Shown here in pieces: positions 8,406-15,746 of a stretch of 38,905 nucleotides of DNA (positions are counted from its first letter, which is position 1; each line of letters starts with the position of its first letter). Both the position numbers and the translations under genes were made by a program. The notes beneath the pieces were generated by a model. The model made no database searches, was not told the DNA's origin, and was given only the letters and a program-made list of their open reading frames with translations. This DNA is from Acidimicrobiia bacterium (GTDB taxonomy: Bacteria; Actinomycetota; Acidimicrobiia; IMCC26256; DASPTH01), in NCBI GenBank assembly GCA_040880805.1, contig JBBDHW010000015.1, forward strand, positions 1 to 38,905, in the 5' to 3' direction.

Positions 8406-8410
8406 GAGTG

Positions 8411-9187
8411 TCAGCGGCCGGAGAAGGTTGCTTTGCCGGGGCCGTCGGCGAGGAAGCTCTGGATGCCGGTGGTGGCATCCTCGGTCTCGAAGACCTCGGC
8501 AAAGCCGCCGGCCTCGAGATCGAGCGCATCGCCGAGCGGGAGGTCGAAGCCCTCGTCGATCACGCGCTTGGCGATCCCCATCGCGACGACCGCGCCCGCG
8601 CCGAGCGACGCCGCCCACTCGAGCGCGGCGTCGAGCGCACCGCCCGCGGGCACGACGCGGTCGACGAGCCCGAGCGCGACCGCCTCGTCGGCCTTGACGT
8701 GCCGACCGCTCCAGATGAGGTCCTTCGCCCGCGCGGGCCCGACGAGCCTCGACAGCCGCTGCGTACCACCCGCGCCCGGGAAGATGCCGAGTTGGATCTC
8801 GGGAAAGCCGAGACGCACGCCGTCACCGGCAACGCGCAGGTCGCACGCCAGCGCGAGCTCGAAGCCGCCACCCAGCGCGAAGCCCTCGATCGCCGCGATC
8901 ACCGGCCGCGGGATCGATCCGAGCGCATCGAACGCGGCGCGGAACGCGGCCGTGACGCGCGGCGCTGCGTCAACCTCGGTGAACTCCGAGACGTCGGCAC
9001 CCGCGGCGAGCGCTTTCGCGTTGCCGGTCACGACGACGGCCTTCAGGTCGTCGTCGTGCGCGAGCACGTCGGCGTGCGCGGCGATCTCTTCGAGCAGCGC
9101 GATCGACAGCGGGTTCAGCGGCGGGCGGTTGAGCCGGAGCAGCGCGATGCCATCGCGCCGTTCCGACTGCAAGATCGGATCGGCCAC
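8411..9187 (-). CDS. Enoyl-CoA hydratase/isomerase family protein
   Basis: This 258-aa crotonase-fold enzyme would hydrate 2-enoyl-CoA in fatty-acid or short-chain acyl-CoA breakdown. Both glutamates used by true hydratases are present, in FALGGGFELALACD and LGFPEIQLGIFPGAGGTQRL. The oxyanion-hole segment is GNAKALAAGADVSEF. I start it at GTG 9187, one base after the TAG stop of the dehydrogenase gene; longer reading runs through that gene and is not credible. It forms a two-step beta-oxidation pair with the gene upstream. Confidence 0.93.
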   Translation of the reverse strand: MADPILQSERRDGIALLRLNRPPLNPLSIALLEEIAAHADVLAHDDDLKAVVVTGNAKALAAGADVSEFTEVDAAPRVTAAFRAAFDALGSIPRPVIAAIEGFALGGGFELALACDLRVAGDGVRLGFPEIQLGIFPGAGGTQRLSRLVGPARAKDLIWSGRHVKADEAVALGLVDRVVPAGGALDAALEWAASLGAGAVVAMGIAKRVIDEGFDLPLGDALDLEAGGFAEVFETEDATTGIQSFLADGPGKATFSGR

Positions 9188-9188
9188 G

Positions 9189-10049
9189 CTACTTCGCGTA
9201 GTCGAAGAAGCCGCGCCCCCGCTTGCGGCCGAGCAAGCCGGCTTCCACCATGCGGCGGAGAAGGGGCGGCGCCGAGTAGAGCGGCTCCTTGAACTCCTCG
9301 TACATGGAGTCGGCAACCGCCTTGATGGTGTCGAGGCCGATGAGGTCGGCGAGCGCGAGGGGACCCATCGGGTGCGAGCAACCCTCCACCATGCCGGCAT
9401 CGATGTCGTCGGCAGACGCGAAGCCTGAATCGAGCATCCGGATCGCCGAGAGCACATACGGCACGAACAGGAAGTTCACGATGAAGCCGGCACGGTCGCG
9501 CGACCGGATGACGCGCTTGTCCAGCTTCGTAGTAACGAACTCCTCCACTTGATCGGCAGCAGCCTCGCTCGTGACGATCGACGGGATCAGCTCGACCAGA
9601 TGCTGCACGGGTACCGGGTTGAAGAAGTGGAGCCCGAGCACGCTCTCCGGGCGCTGCGTGGCCATCGCGATCTTCATGATCGGGATCGACGACGTGTTCG
9701 AGGCGAGGATCGCTTCGTCGTCCTCGAGGATCTTGTCGAGCTTCCCGAACACCTCGAGCTTCTCGTCGACCGACTCGATGATGGCCTCGATGACGAGCTC
9801 ACGGTCGGCGAGGTCGCCGAGGTCGGTGGTGAGCAGCAAGCGGGCGAGGACGGCCTCGCTCCCCGTCTCGTCGAGCTTGCCGCTCCGCACCGCACGGGAC
9901 AGCGACGTCTCGATGCGCTCGAGCCCCGCGGCAGAGGTCTTGGCGTCGGTCTCGCACACGATCACGTCGGCCCCGGCCCTCGCGCACACTTCCGCGATCC
10001 CGGAACCCATGAGCCCGGCGCCGACGACGCCGACCCGCTCGATTCCCAC
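9189..10049 (-). CDS. 3-hydroxyacyl-CoA (3-hydroxybutyryl-CoA) dehydrogenase
   Basis: This 286-aa NAD(P)-dependent enzyme oxidises 3-hydroxyacyl-CoA to 3-oxoacyl-CoA. The N-terminal Rossmann motif is GVVGAGLMGSGIAEV. The catalytic His lies in LHFFNPVPVQHLVE, and the C-terminal domain contains GFIVNFLFVPYVLSAIRML and ADDIDAGMVEG. Length and layout fit the single-domain Hbd/FadB2/PaaH type. GTG 10049 is preceded by GAGAGGG. It is followed without a gap by the hydratase gene, so the two are probably co-transcribed. Confidence 0.95.
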   Translation of the reverse strand: MGIERVGVVGAGLMGSGIAEVCARAGADVIVCETDAKTSAAGLERIETSLSRAVRSGKLDETGSEAVLARLLLTTDLGDLADRELVIEAIIESVDEKLEVFGKLDKILEDDEAILASNTSSIPIMKIAMATQRPESVLGLHFFNPVPVQHLVELIPSIVTSEAAADQVEEFVTTKLDKRVIRSRDRAGFIVNFLFVPYVLSAIRMLDSGFASADDIDAGMVEGCSHPMGPLALADLIGLDTIKAVADSMYEEFKEPLYSAPPLLRRMVEAGLLGRKRGRGFFDYAK

Positions 10050-10090
10050 GTGAACCCTCTCGGTAAGATTTGGCTCGTCAGGTTTGGTCG

Positions 10091-11062
10091 TCAGGTTTGG
10101 TCATCGACCAATTCGGTCGCCGCAGTGTAGGGATCGACAACCCCCGCAGCGACTCGAGCAGCCACGCTATCGAAGCGGGCTCCGCTGCAGATGTCATCGG
10201 CGCGCTTGGCCACCCGCTCGAGCACGATCCCGCGCAACTCGTCCCGAACGCGCAGTTCGCGCCGACGGGCCAGTTCCCCGGACGCCTCGAGGTAGCGCCG
10301 GTGGCCGGTCACCGCGTCGACCAGCTCGTCGAGACCGCGACCCTCGATGGCGACGGTGGGCACGATGGGAGGCACCCACTCCCGTGGTCCGTCCTGCGGT
10401 TCCTCCACCGAGGCGCCCAGCATCAACATCCCGTGCAGGTCGTTGACGGTCACCTCGACGCCACCGCGATCGGCCTTGTTCACGACGAACACGTCGCCGA
10501 TCTCGAGCAGGCCGGCCTTGCTGGCCTGGATCGCGTCGCCCCAACCGGGCGTGACGACGACAACGGTCGTATCGGCGGTTCCGGCCACGGCCACCTCGAC
10601 CTGACCGACTCCCACCGTCTCGACGAGGATCCACGCGTAGCCCGCGGCATCGAGCACGCGCACCGCGTGCGGTGCCGCGCGCGAGAGTCCGCCGAGCTCC
10701 CCGCGCGTCGCCATCGAACGGACGAAGACGCCGTCGTCGGTGTCGTGGTCCTGCATGCGCACGCGGTCGCCGAGGATCGCACCGCCGGTGAACGGGCTCG
10801 TTGGATCGACCGCGATCACCGCAACGCGCTCACCGGCACCGCGGAGCCGGCCGACGAGTCCGTCGGTGAGCGTGGACTTGCCCGCACCGGGCGCTCCGGT
10901 GAGGCCGACGACGGCAGCATGCCCGGCCGCGGTGGGCGGCAATGCTGCGAGCGCGTCACGCGCGGCCTCACCGCCCGACTCGACGATGGTGAGGAGTCTG
11001 GCGAGTGCGGCGCGGTCGCCGTGGCCTGTCGCGTCGACCAGCGCCGCGACCGGCGACGTCAC
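10091..11062 (-). CDS. MeaB-type GTPase (methylmalonyl-CoA mutase chaperone)
   Basis: The 323-aa G3E-type GTPase protects and loads adenosylcobalamin-dependent mutases. It has the P-loop GAPGAGKST (about 56-64), the switch segment ETVGVGQVEVAVAG, the NKAD base-recognition motif, and AVDPTSPFTGGAILGDRVRM, a strong MeaB/ArgK signature. The start GTG 11062 overlaps the NifU-like stop (GTGA). No methylmalonyl-CoA or isobutyryl-CoA mutase gene is in the window, so its client is elsewhere. Neighbouring acyl-CoA genes fit a role in short-chain acyl-CoA metabolism. Confidence 0.93.
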   Translation of the reverse strand: MTSPVAALVDATGHGDRAALARLLTIVESGGEAARDALAALPPTAAGHAAVVGLTGAPGAGKSTLTDGLVGRLRGAGERVAVIAVDPTSPFTGGAILGDRVRMQDHDTDDGVFVRSMATRGELGGLSRAAPHAVRVLDAAGYAWILVETVGVGQVEVAVAGTADTTVVVVTPGWGDAIQASKAGLLEIGDVFVVNKADRGGVEVTVNDLHGMLMLGASVEEPQDGPREWVPPIVPTVAIEGRGLDELVDAVTGHRRYLEASGELARRRELRVRDELRGIVLERVAKRADDICSGARFDSVAARVAAGVVDPYTAATELVDDQT

Positions 11063-11325
11063 TCTTCGATGGAGTCGTCGACGACCGCGGTGACGCCCGG
11101 CGCGCGGTCCATGATGATGCGCTCCACTCCGGCCTTCAGGGTTTGCATCGAGATGGGGCAGGTTCCGCACGCGCCGACCAGAGAGACGTGGACCACACCG
11201 TCGTCGTCGAGCTCCTGAAACTCGATGTCGCCGCCGTCGCTCTGGAGCGCCGGGCGGATGAGCTCGATGGCATCGCGGATGCGCTGCTCCAGCTCGGCGG
11301 GTTCGAGATCGGTGTCGATCGGCAT
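11059..11325 (-). CDS. NifU-like Fe-S scaffold protein
   Basis: The 88-aa product is a stand-alone NifU C-terminal domain, which binds a labile Fe-S cluster and passes it to apoproteins. The key motif is GACGTCPISMQTLKAGVE with Cys53 and Cys56; IRPALQSDGGDIEF is the typical N-terminal stretch. I prefer ATG 11325, with AAGGA seven bases upstream; GTG 11340 would add five residues but lacks a ribosome site. It overlaps the MeaB gene by four bases. Confidence 0.9.
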   Translation of the reverse strand: MPIDTDLEPAELEQRIRDAIELIRPALQSDGGDIEFQELDDDGVVHVSLVGACGTCPISMQTLKAGVERIIMDRAPGVTAVVDDSIEE

Positions 11326-11417
11326 GAGAACGTCCTTCACTCTCGGCTCGCTCGCTACGCCGAAGGGTACCTGCGGCGCGGCCGCTCACTCCCTATCGGC
11401 TCGCTCCGGCCTCACCG

Positions 11418-12680
11418 CTATTCGCGCACCCGGAGCACGTTGGCCCCCAGCACTTGCAGGGTCGCGGCGAGGTCAGGGTAGCCACGGTCGACGTGATGGG
11501 GGTCGAGCACGACCGTCTCCCCCTCGGCCGCGAGGCCCGCGATCACCAGCGCCGCCCCCGCCCGCACGTCGAGAGCCCGCACGGGGGCTCCCGACAGCCG
11601 AGGCACGCCCCGCACGACGGCATGGCGCCCCTCGTGCCGGACGTCGGCACCCATCCGGTTGAGCTCCGGGACGAACCCGAGACGGTTGTCGAAGACGTTC
11701 TCGGTGACGATGGCGGTGCCCTCGGCGATCGCCAGGAGCGCGACCACGAGCGGGAGGAAGTCGGTCGCGAAGCCCGGGAAGGGGAGCGTGGCGACGTCGA
11801 CGGCACGCAGCCGATCGTCGGCGCGGGCCCAGATCCCGTCGGGCGTGGGCGACACCTTGAGTCCCATCTCGCCGAGCTTGACCGCGATCAGCTCGACGTG
11901 TTCGATACGCGCGCCCTCGATCGTGATCTCACCGCCGGCAATTCCGCACGCCATGAGAAGCGTGCCGGTCTCGATGCGGTCGCCCATGATCTCGGCGTCG
12001 ACTGGCTCGAGCGACTCCACACCTTCGACCTCGATGGTCGACGTTCCCGCGCCGAGCACGCGCGCGCCCATGCGGTTCAACATCGCCGCGAGCTCGGTGA
12101 TCTCGGGCTCGCGCGCCGCGTTCTCGATCACGGTCTGCCCCTTCGCGAGCACCGCGGCGGTGAGCAGGTTCTCGGTGGCGCCGACGCTCGGGAACTCGAG
12201 CACGATGCGCGCACCTCCGAGGCGGTTCACCCTTCCTTCGATGAAGCCGTGGACGACCGTCAGGTCGGCGCCCATCGCCCCGAGGCCACGCAAGTGCATG
12301 TCGAGCGGACGGCTCCCGATGTTGTCGCCCCCGGGCATCGCGACGCGCGCCTCGCCGCAACGCGCGAGCAGCGGACCGAGCACGTTCACCGACGCGCGCA
12401 GTCGGGTGACGAGCTCGTAGGGCGTCTCCGGATCGAGCGGGCCCGACGTGTCGATACTGAGCTCGCGCTCACCGGTCCAGGCGACCTCGGCGCCGACCGC
12501 GCGCATGACGTCGATCATCACGTCGAGGTCGGTGACGCGGTCCATGTTGCGCAGCGTCGTCACGCCGGGTGCGAGGAGCGCGGCGGCCATCTGCTTCAGG
12601 CCGAGGTTCTTGGTGGCGCCCGAAACGCGCACGCGCCCGGAGAGCCGCTCGCCCGCGAGCACGACGAACGCGTCGGTCAT
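11418..12680 (-). CDS. murA: UDP-N-acetylglucosamine 1-carboxyvinyltransferase (MurA), Asp variant
   Basis: MurA transfers enolpyruvate from PEP to UDP-GlcNAc, the first committed step of peptidoglycan synthesis. The 420-aa protein has the EPSP-synthase-like double fold. The catalytic loop reads PGGDNIGSRPLDMH, with Asp119 where Escherichia coli has Cys115. The N-terminal substrate loop reads SGATKN instead of the usual SGAKN, an extra Thr before the conserved Lys24. The general base region is FPGFATDFLPL. ATG 12680 fits the family N-terminus; GTG 12716, overlapping the cyclase stop as GTGA, is an alternative that adds 12 residues. Confidence 0.92.
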   Translation of the reverse strand: MTDAFVVLAGERLSGRVRVSGATKNLGLKQMAAALLAPGVTTLRNMDRVTDLDVMIDVMRAVGAEVAWTGERELSIDTSGPLDPETPYELVTRLRASVNVLGPLLARCGEARVAMPGGDNIGSRPLDMHLRGLGAMGADLTVVHGFIEGRVNRLGGARIVLEFPSVGATENLLTAAVLAKGQTVIENAAREPEITELAAMLNRMGARVLGAGTSTIEVEGVESLEPVDAEIMGDRIETGTLLMACGIAGGEITIEGARIEHVELIAVKLGEMGLKVSPTPDGIWARADDRLRAVDVATLPFPGFATDFLPLVVALLAIAEGTAIVTENVFDNRLGFVPELNRMGADVRHEGRHAVVRGVPRLSGAPVRALDVRAGAALVIAGLAAEGETVVLDPHHVDRGYPDLAATLQVLGANVLRVRE

Positions 12681-12712
12681 CGGGCCCGCGCTCCGGTCAC
12701 TCGGCACTCCCG

Positions 12713-13240
12713 TCACTCGGCGAAGCTGAGCGGGAGGTCGCCCTCGCGCTCGGGCACCGGGATGCGCCACACCTCCATGGGCTGCACGATCCCCGGGATC
12801 GGCCGGTACCCGAGCGGTACGGCGCCGAACTCTTCGCCCACCGCCGCCGCAACCGCGGTCGTCGCGAGGATCTCACCGGGCCCCGCCGCATCGCAGAGAC
12901 GCGACGCGAGGTTGATCGCCATCCCGATGAAGTCGTCGCCCTCGAAGAGGATCACCGGACCGGCCGCGATTCCCGTGCGAAGCGGGAGCACGATGTCGGC
13001 GCTCTCGAGCTGCTCCGTGAGATCGAGCATGCCGGCCACGATCGGGCGAACTTCGGTGGAGACGAACATGCAGCCGTCACCGAACCACTTGCCCACCCGG
13101 ATCCCGTGGTCAGGAGCAAGCCGGCGCACCAACGCCCGGAACGTGGAGAGCACCGCGACCGCTTCCTCGTCGCCCAGCGTGTCGTTCATACGGGTGAACC
13201 CACACATGTCGACGAACGCAAAGCACCGGTGGACCCGCAT
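12713..13240 (-). CDS. Class III adenylate/guanylate cyclase catalytic domain
   Basis: The 175-aa protein is a stand-alone cyclase homology domain that could make cAMP or cGMP. The metal-binding aspartates are visible in FAFVDMCGFT (Asp11) and KWFGDGCMF (Asp55), with Lys51 at the position that selects adenine. The segment GDDFIGMAINLASRL gives Asp103 and the transition-state Asn110 and Arg114. All catalytic positions look intact, but class III domains need dimers, so it should homodimerise. No sensor domain is attached. Its stop touches a possible GTG start of murA, suggesting co-transcription. Confidence 0.85.
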   Translation of the reverse strand: MRVHRCFAFVDMCGFTRMNDTLGDEEAVAVLSTFRALVRRLAPDHGIRVGKWFGDGCMFVSTEVRPIVAGMLDLTEQLESADIVLPLRTGIAAGPVILFEGDDFIGMAINLASRLCDAAGPGEILATTAVAAAVGEEFGAVPLGYRPIPGIVQPMEVWRIPVPEREGDLPLSFAE

Positions 13241-13304
13241 GCCAACAGTTTGGCAAACCGCACGCGGGATCGGCGGATTGGTCCTGTCTATGGGTCGCTC
13301 ACTA

Positions 13305-13325
13305 CGAGCCGGGATACCCGGCTCG
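13305..13325. repeat. Dispersed palindrome family 1, copy A
   Basis: Nine-base arms CGAGCCGGG and CCCGGCTCG enclose the loop ATA, a perfect hairpin. It lies in the gap between the cyclase and hemerythrin-like genes. The nine bases CTATGGGTC occur on both sides (13288-13296 and 13343-13351), which might be a target duplication. The same hairpin occurs at 25993-26013 and, inverted with one change, at 17208-17228. Confidence 0.8.
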
Positions 13326-13349
13326 TGGCCGTTCGCTCCTGACTATGGG

Positions 13350-13796
13350 TCAGTCGCCCGCCCCGATCTCGACGGCATACACGTTGTAGAGGAGCTCGGC
13401 GCCCCGGCGCCGGTGCTGGGCGAGGAGACGGACGACCTCCGCGGTGACGCCTGCGAGCCGTTCGTCGTCGATGCCGGCACCCTCCCCGAGGAGCCCCGCA
13501 GCGCGGTCCATGGCGGTCGCGATGACGGCGTGGTCACGCTTGAGCCGGTCGACCTCGGGCGCGGCTTCGGCAGGAGCGTCGTCGAGCAGCTCCTCGAACA
13601 GCCCTCCCCCGCCCTCGGCGTACTCGACATGCAGGTCGAACGCGGAGCGCAACGCCGTGAGCGCGTCGGCAAGTGCCACCGAGTCGGCCGCCGACTCGCA
13701 CGCCGCGGCGAACGCGTGGTGGGCCTCGCGGAGCGCGTCGCGCTGCGGCTGGACCCGATCGACTGCCTTGGCTGTGCGGTCAACGTCACTCGGCAT
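13350..13796 (-). CDS. Hemerythrin-like (HHE) four-helix protein
   Basis: The 148-aa, all-helical product has spaced His and Glu residues in the style of hemerythrin HHE domains: HH at 26-27, HVEYAE (56-61), DH at 88-89 and HRRRGAE (128-134). Such domains bind a di-iron centre and handle oxygen, NO or iron. The last helix carries no canonical HxxxxD, so metal binding is uncertain. GTG-rich GAGGGGGT lies upstream of ATG 13796. It is downstream of no obvious partner; function is inferred from the motif spacing only. Confidence 0.6.
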   Translation of the reverse strand: MPSDVDRTAKAVDRVQPQRDALREAHHAFAAACESAADSVALADALTALRSAFDLHVEYAEGGGGLFEELLDDAPAEAAPEVDRLKRDHAVIATAMDRAAGLLGEGAGIDDERLAGVTAEVVRLLAQHRRRGAELLYNVYAVEIGAGD

Positions 13797-13873
13797 ACGA
13801 CCCCCTCACGGTATTGGCCTGTGGGCGCGGGCCTCGGCGTGTCCACCATTGGACGCCGGATCGGTGCCCCGCG

Positions 13874-14533
13874 TCAACGTGGCAGTACCCGAACCCACTC
13901 GGTCGCACCCGCCGCGACCTCCTCGAGCACGTCGGCGGCGGTCCGGCCGCTCGACTTCAACGGCCGGTAGCCGTGGTCGGCGGTGTCGATCCAGTGGAAC
14001 GTGACCTTCCCCTCGACGCCGCGCGCCGCCTTCGTGAGCTCGGCCTTACCGGCAAGGGCGTCGCGCGTTCCGCTCGCGAACAGCACCGGCACGCGCAAGC
14101 GCGGGAAGTGTTCGGCGCGCTGCTGGTCGGGTTTGCCGGCCGCGTGCAACGGATACCCGAGCAGGAGCAGTCCGAGCGCGGGGACGGGATCCTCCTCCGC
14201 GCCCACGACGAGCGAGCAGTAGCGGCCGCCCATCGAGCGTCCACCGAGCACGAGCCGATCGGGCGGGAGCTTCGAACGGCGCGCAAGCTCCGTGCACGCT
14301 TCGCGCGTCGCCGCATCGAGCACTTTCGGCCGGTCGGGTGCGTTCTTCCCTGCGCTCCGGTACGGATAGTTGAAGCGCAACGACGGGATGCCCGCATCGG
14401 CCAGCGCGTCGGCCACAACGAGCAGCGCCGCTCCGTACATGTCGGAACCCGCTCCGTGCGCGAGCAGCACCGCGCGATCGGCCCCTCGCTTCGGCCCCTG
14501 CCACGCGTACTCGGTCACCTGCTTCTCGGCCAT
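13874..14533 (-). CDS. Alpha/beta hydrolase (dienelactone hydrolase/KANL3-Tex30-like)
   Basis: The 219-aa protein has the small alpha/beta-hydrolase fold: LLAHGAGSDM near the N-terminus (oxyanion side), nucleophile elbow GGRSMGG with Ser100, acid Asp158 in ASGTRDAL and His187 in TADHGY. The AHGAGS and RSMGG pairing matches the KANL3/Tex30 subgroup. No signal peptide is seen. It is divergent from the ThuA-like gene, with only 26 bases between the starts, so the promoters overlap. Confidence 0.85.
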   Translation of the reverse strand: MAEKQVTEYAWQGPKRGADRAVLLAHGAGSDMYGAALLVVADALADAGIPSLRFNYPYRSAGKNAPDRPKVLDAATREACTELARRSKLPPDRLVLGGRSMGGRYCSLVVGAEEDPVPALGLLLLGYPLHAAGKPDQQRAEHFPRLRVPVLFASGTRDALAGKAELTKAARGVEGKVTFHWIDTADHGYRPLKSSGRTAADVLEEVAAGATEWVRVLPR

Positions 14534-14547
14534 GCGCGAACGGAGGC

Positions 14548-14553
14548 TACTTT
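14548..14553 (+). promoter_or_regulatory. -10 element TACTTT, probable leaderless start
   Basis: TACTTT lies six bases before GTG 14560. A possible Shine-Dalgarno, GGAGG at 14542-14546, is too far from the start to help. On the other strand the same bases give TAGCCT ten bases before the hydrolase ATG, so a shared divergent promoter region is likely. Confidence 0.45.
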
Positions 14554-14559
14554 GCTGCC

Positions 14560-15279
14560 GTGGCTGATCGCTTGCTGTTCGTCACTCAGGTCGCGCCCTA
14601 TCGCGACGGGCCCGCGGGCGTGCACGGGGTGCTCGACCAGGCCGCGGTCGGCGTTTCGCAGGTCGCCGAGCTGCACGGCCTGGCAACACGACGGGTCGAC
14701 GATGTCCGTACGATCGAAGCGGCCGCGTTGCGCGACGCACGCGCGCTCGCACTCTTCACGATCGGCGAGACGCCGTGGAGCGCGGAGCAGAAGTCCGCGA
14801 TCGTCGGCGGATTGCGCGCGGGCCGGCTCTCATTACTCTCGATCCACTCCGCGACCGACTCGTGCTACACGTGGGCCGAGTACAGCGCGCTCGTGGGTGC
14901 TCGCTTCGACGGGCATCCGTGGACGCAGACGTTCACTGCCGACGTGCTCGACCCCTCGCATCCCGCCTGCGCGCATCTCGGCGCCGAGTGGAAGTGGCAC
15001 GACGAGGTCTACCAATTCCGCGACCTCCGCCCCGACGCGCAGGTGCTGCTGCGCGTGCGCGACGGCGAGCTCGACCTCACCGCGCCCGGCGCTCGTCCAC
15101 CTTCGTTCGGTTACCCGCTCGCGTGGTGTTTCAGCGAAGGCGAGGGCCGCGTGTTCTCGACGAGCCTCGGGCACTTCCCGGGCGCGTGGGAGGCCCCCGC
15201 GTACCTGCGCCATCTCGTGGGCGGCCTCGGATGGGCGCTGGGCGCCAACGGGGAAGCAAACTGGCGCGTGAAGCCATGA
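14560..15279 (+). CDS. ThuA-like domain protein
   Basis: The 239-aa product resembles the ThuA family, class I glutamine-amidotransferase-like flavodoxin folds often found near sugar genes. Recognisable segments are LFVTQVAPYRDG, IHSATDSCYTWAEYSALVGARFDGHPW, and FGYPLAWCFSEGEGRVFSTSLGHFPGAW, the last being the family hallmark. No catalytic Cys nucleophile of amidotransferases is obvious. The stop overlaps the RidA-like ATG (ATGA), and a GH4 glycosidase follows, so a role in sugar metabolism is likely. Confidence 0.85.
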   Translation: MADRLLFVTQVAPYRDGPAGVHGVLDQAAVGVSQVAELHGLATRRVDDVRTIEAAALRDARALALFTIGETPWSAEQKSAIVGGLRAGRLSLLSIHSATDSCYTWAEYSALVGARFDGHPWTQTFTADVLDPSHPACAHLGAEWKWHDEVYQFRDLRPDAQVLLRVRDGELDLTAPGARPPSFGYPLAWCFSEGEGRVFSTSLGHFPGAWEAPAYLRHLVGGLGWALGANGEANWRVKP

Positions 15280-15746
15280 GCGTCGCCGACCGGCTCGCCG
15301 AGCTCGGCCTCGTGCTGCCGGGCCCGTACCCGCCGCACGACCCACTCGACGCGGTGATCGTGCACGACGGCCGGGCACGCACATCGGGTCAGCTGCCGCG
15401 CAACCACGAGGGCGCGCTGGTCAACCCGGGCACGCTCGGGCTCGACCTCACGGTCGAGCAGGGCGCGGAAGCCGCCGGCTGGTGTGCGCTGAACGCGCTC
15501 TCGGTGCTGCGCGCGGAGCTCGGGAACCTCGATCGGATCGAACGCGTGCTCAGCGTGCTCGGCTTCGTCGCCTGTGTGCAGCGATTCGAGCAACAGCCGG
15601 CGGTGGTCGACGGCGCGAGCCGGTTGTTCGCGGAGGTGTTCGGCGCCTCCGGCCGGCACAGCCGCTCGGCGATCGGCGTTGCCGCGCTGCCGCGCGGCGG
15701 AGCGGTCGAGATCGAGGTCGAGGTCTCACTCCGAGAGGAGCGCTGA
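15276..15746 (+). CDS. RidA/YjgF-family protein
   Basis: The 156-aa product has the RidA fold layout with VNPGTLGLDLTVEQGAEAAGWCALNALSVL, the helix pair and the C-terminal strand ALPRGGAVEIEVEVS. RidA proteins hydrolyse reactive enamines/imines or act in related catabolic steps. HSRSAIG retains an Arg near the position used for substrate carboxylate binding. It overlaps the ThuA-like stop by four bases and the GH4 start by one base, so all three are translationally coupled. Confidence 0.85.
   Translation: MSVADRLAELGLVLPGPYPPHDPLDAVIVHDGRARTSGQLPRNHEGALVNPGTLGLDLTVEQGAEAAGWCALNALSVLRAELGNLDRIERVLSVLGFVACVQRFEQQPAVVDGASRLFAEVFGASGRHSRSAIGVAALPRGGAVEIEVEVSLREER

Noticed and set aside
7818-9428. 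Long plus-strand open frame across the hydrolase end and the acyl-CoA genes
   Set aside because: It is Ser/Arg/Pro-rich, spans the palindrome, and is antisense or out of frame to well-recognised genes; a high-GC shadow.
11454-13970. 838-codon plus-strand open frame opposite murA and the cyclase
   Set aside because: It is antisense to genes with clear catalytic motifs; its composition is typical of GC-driven shadows.
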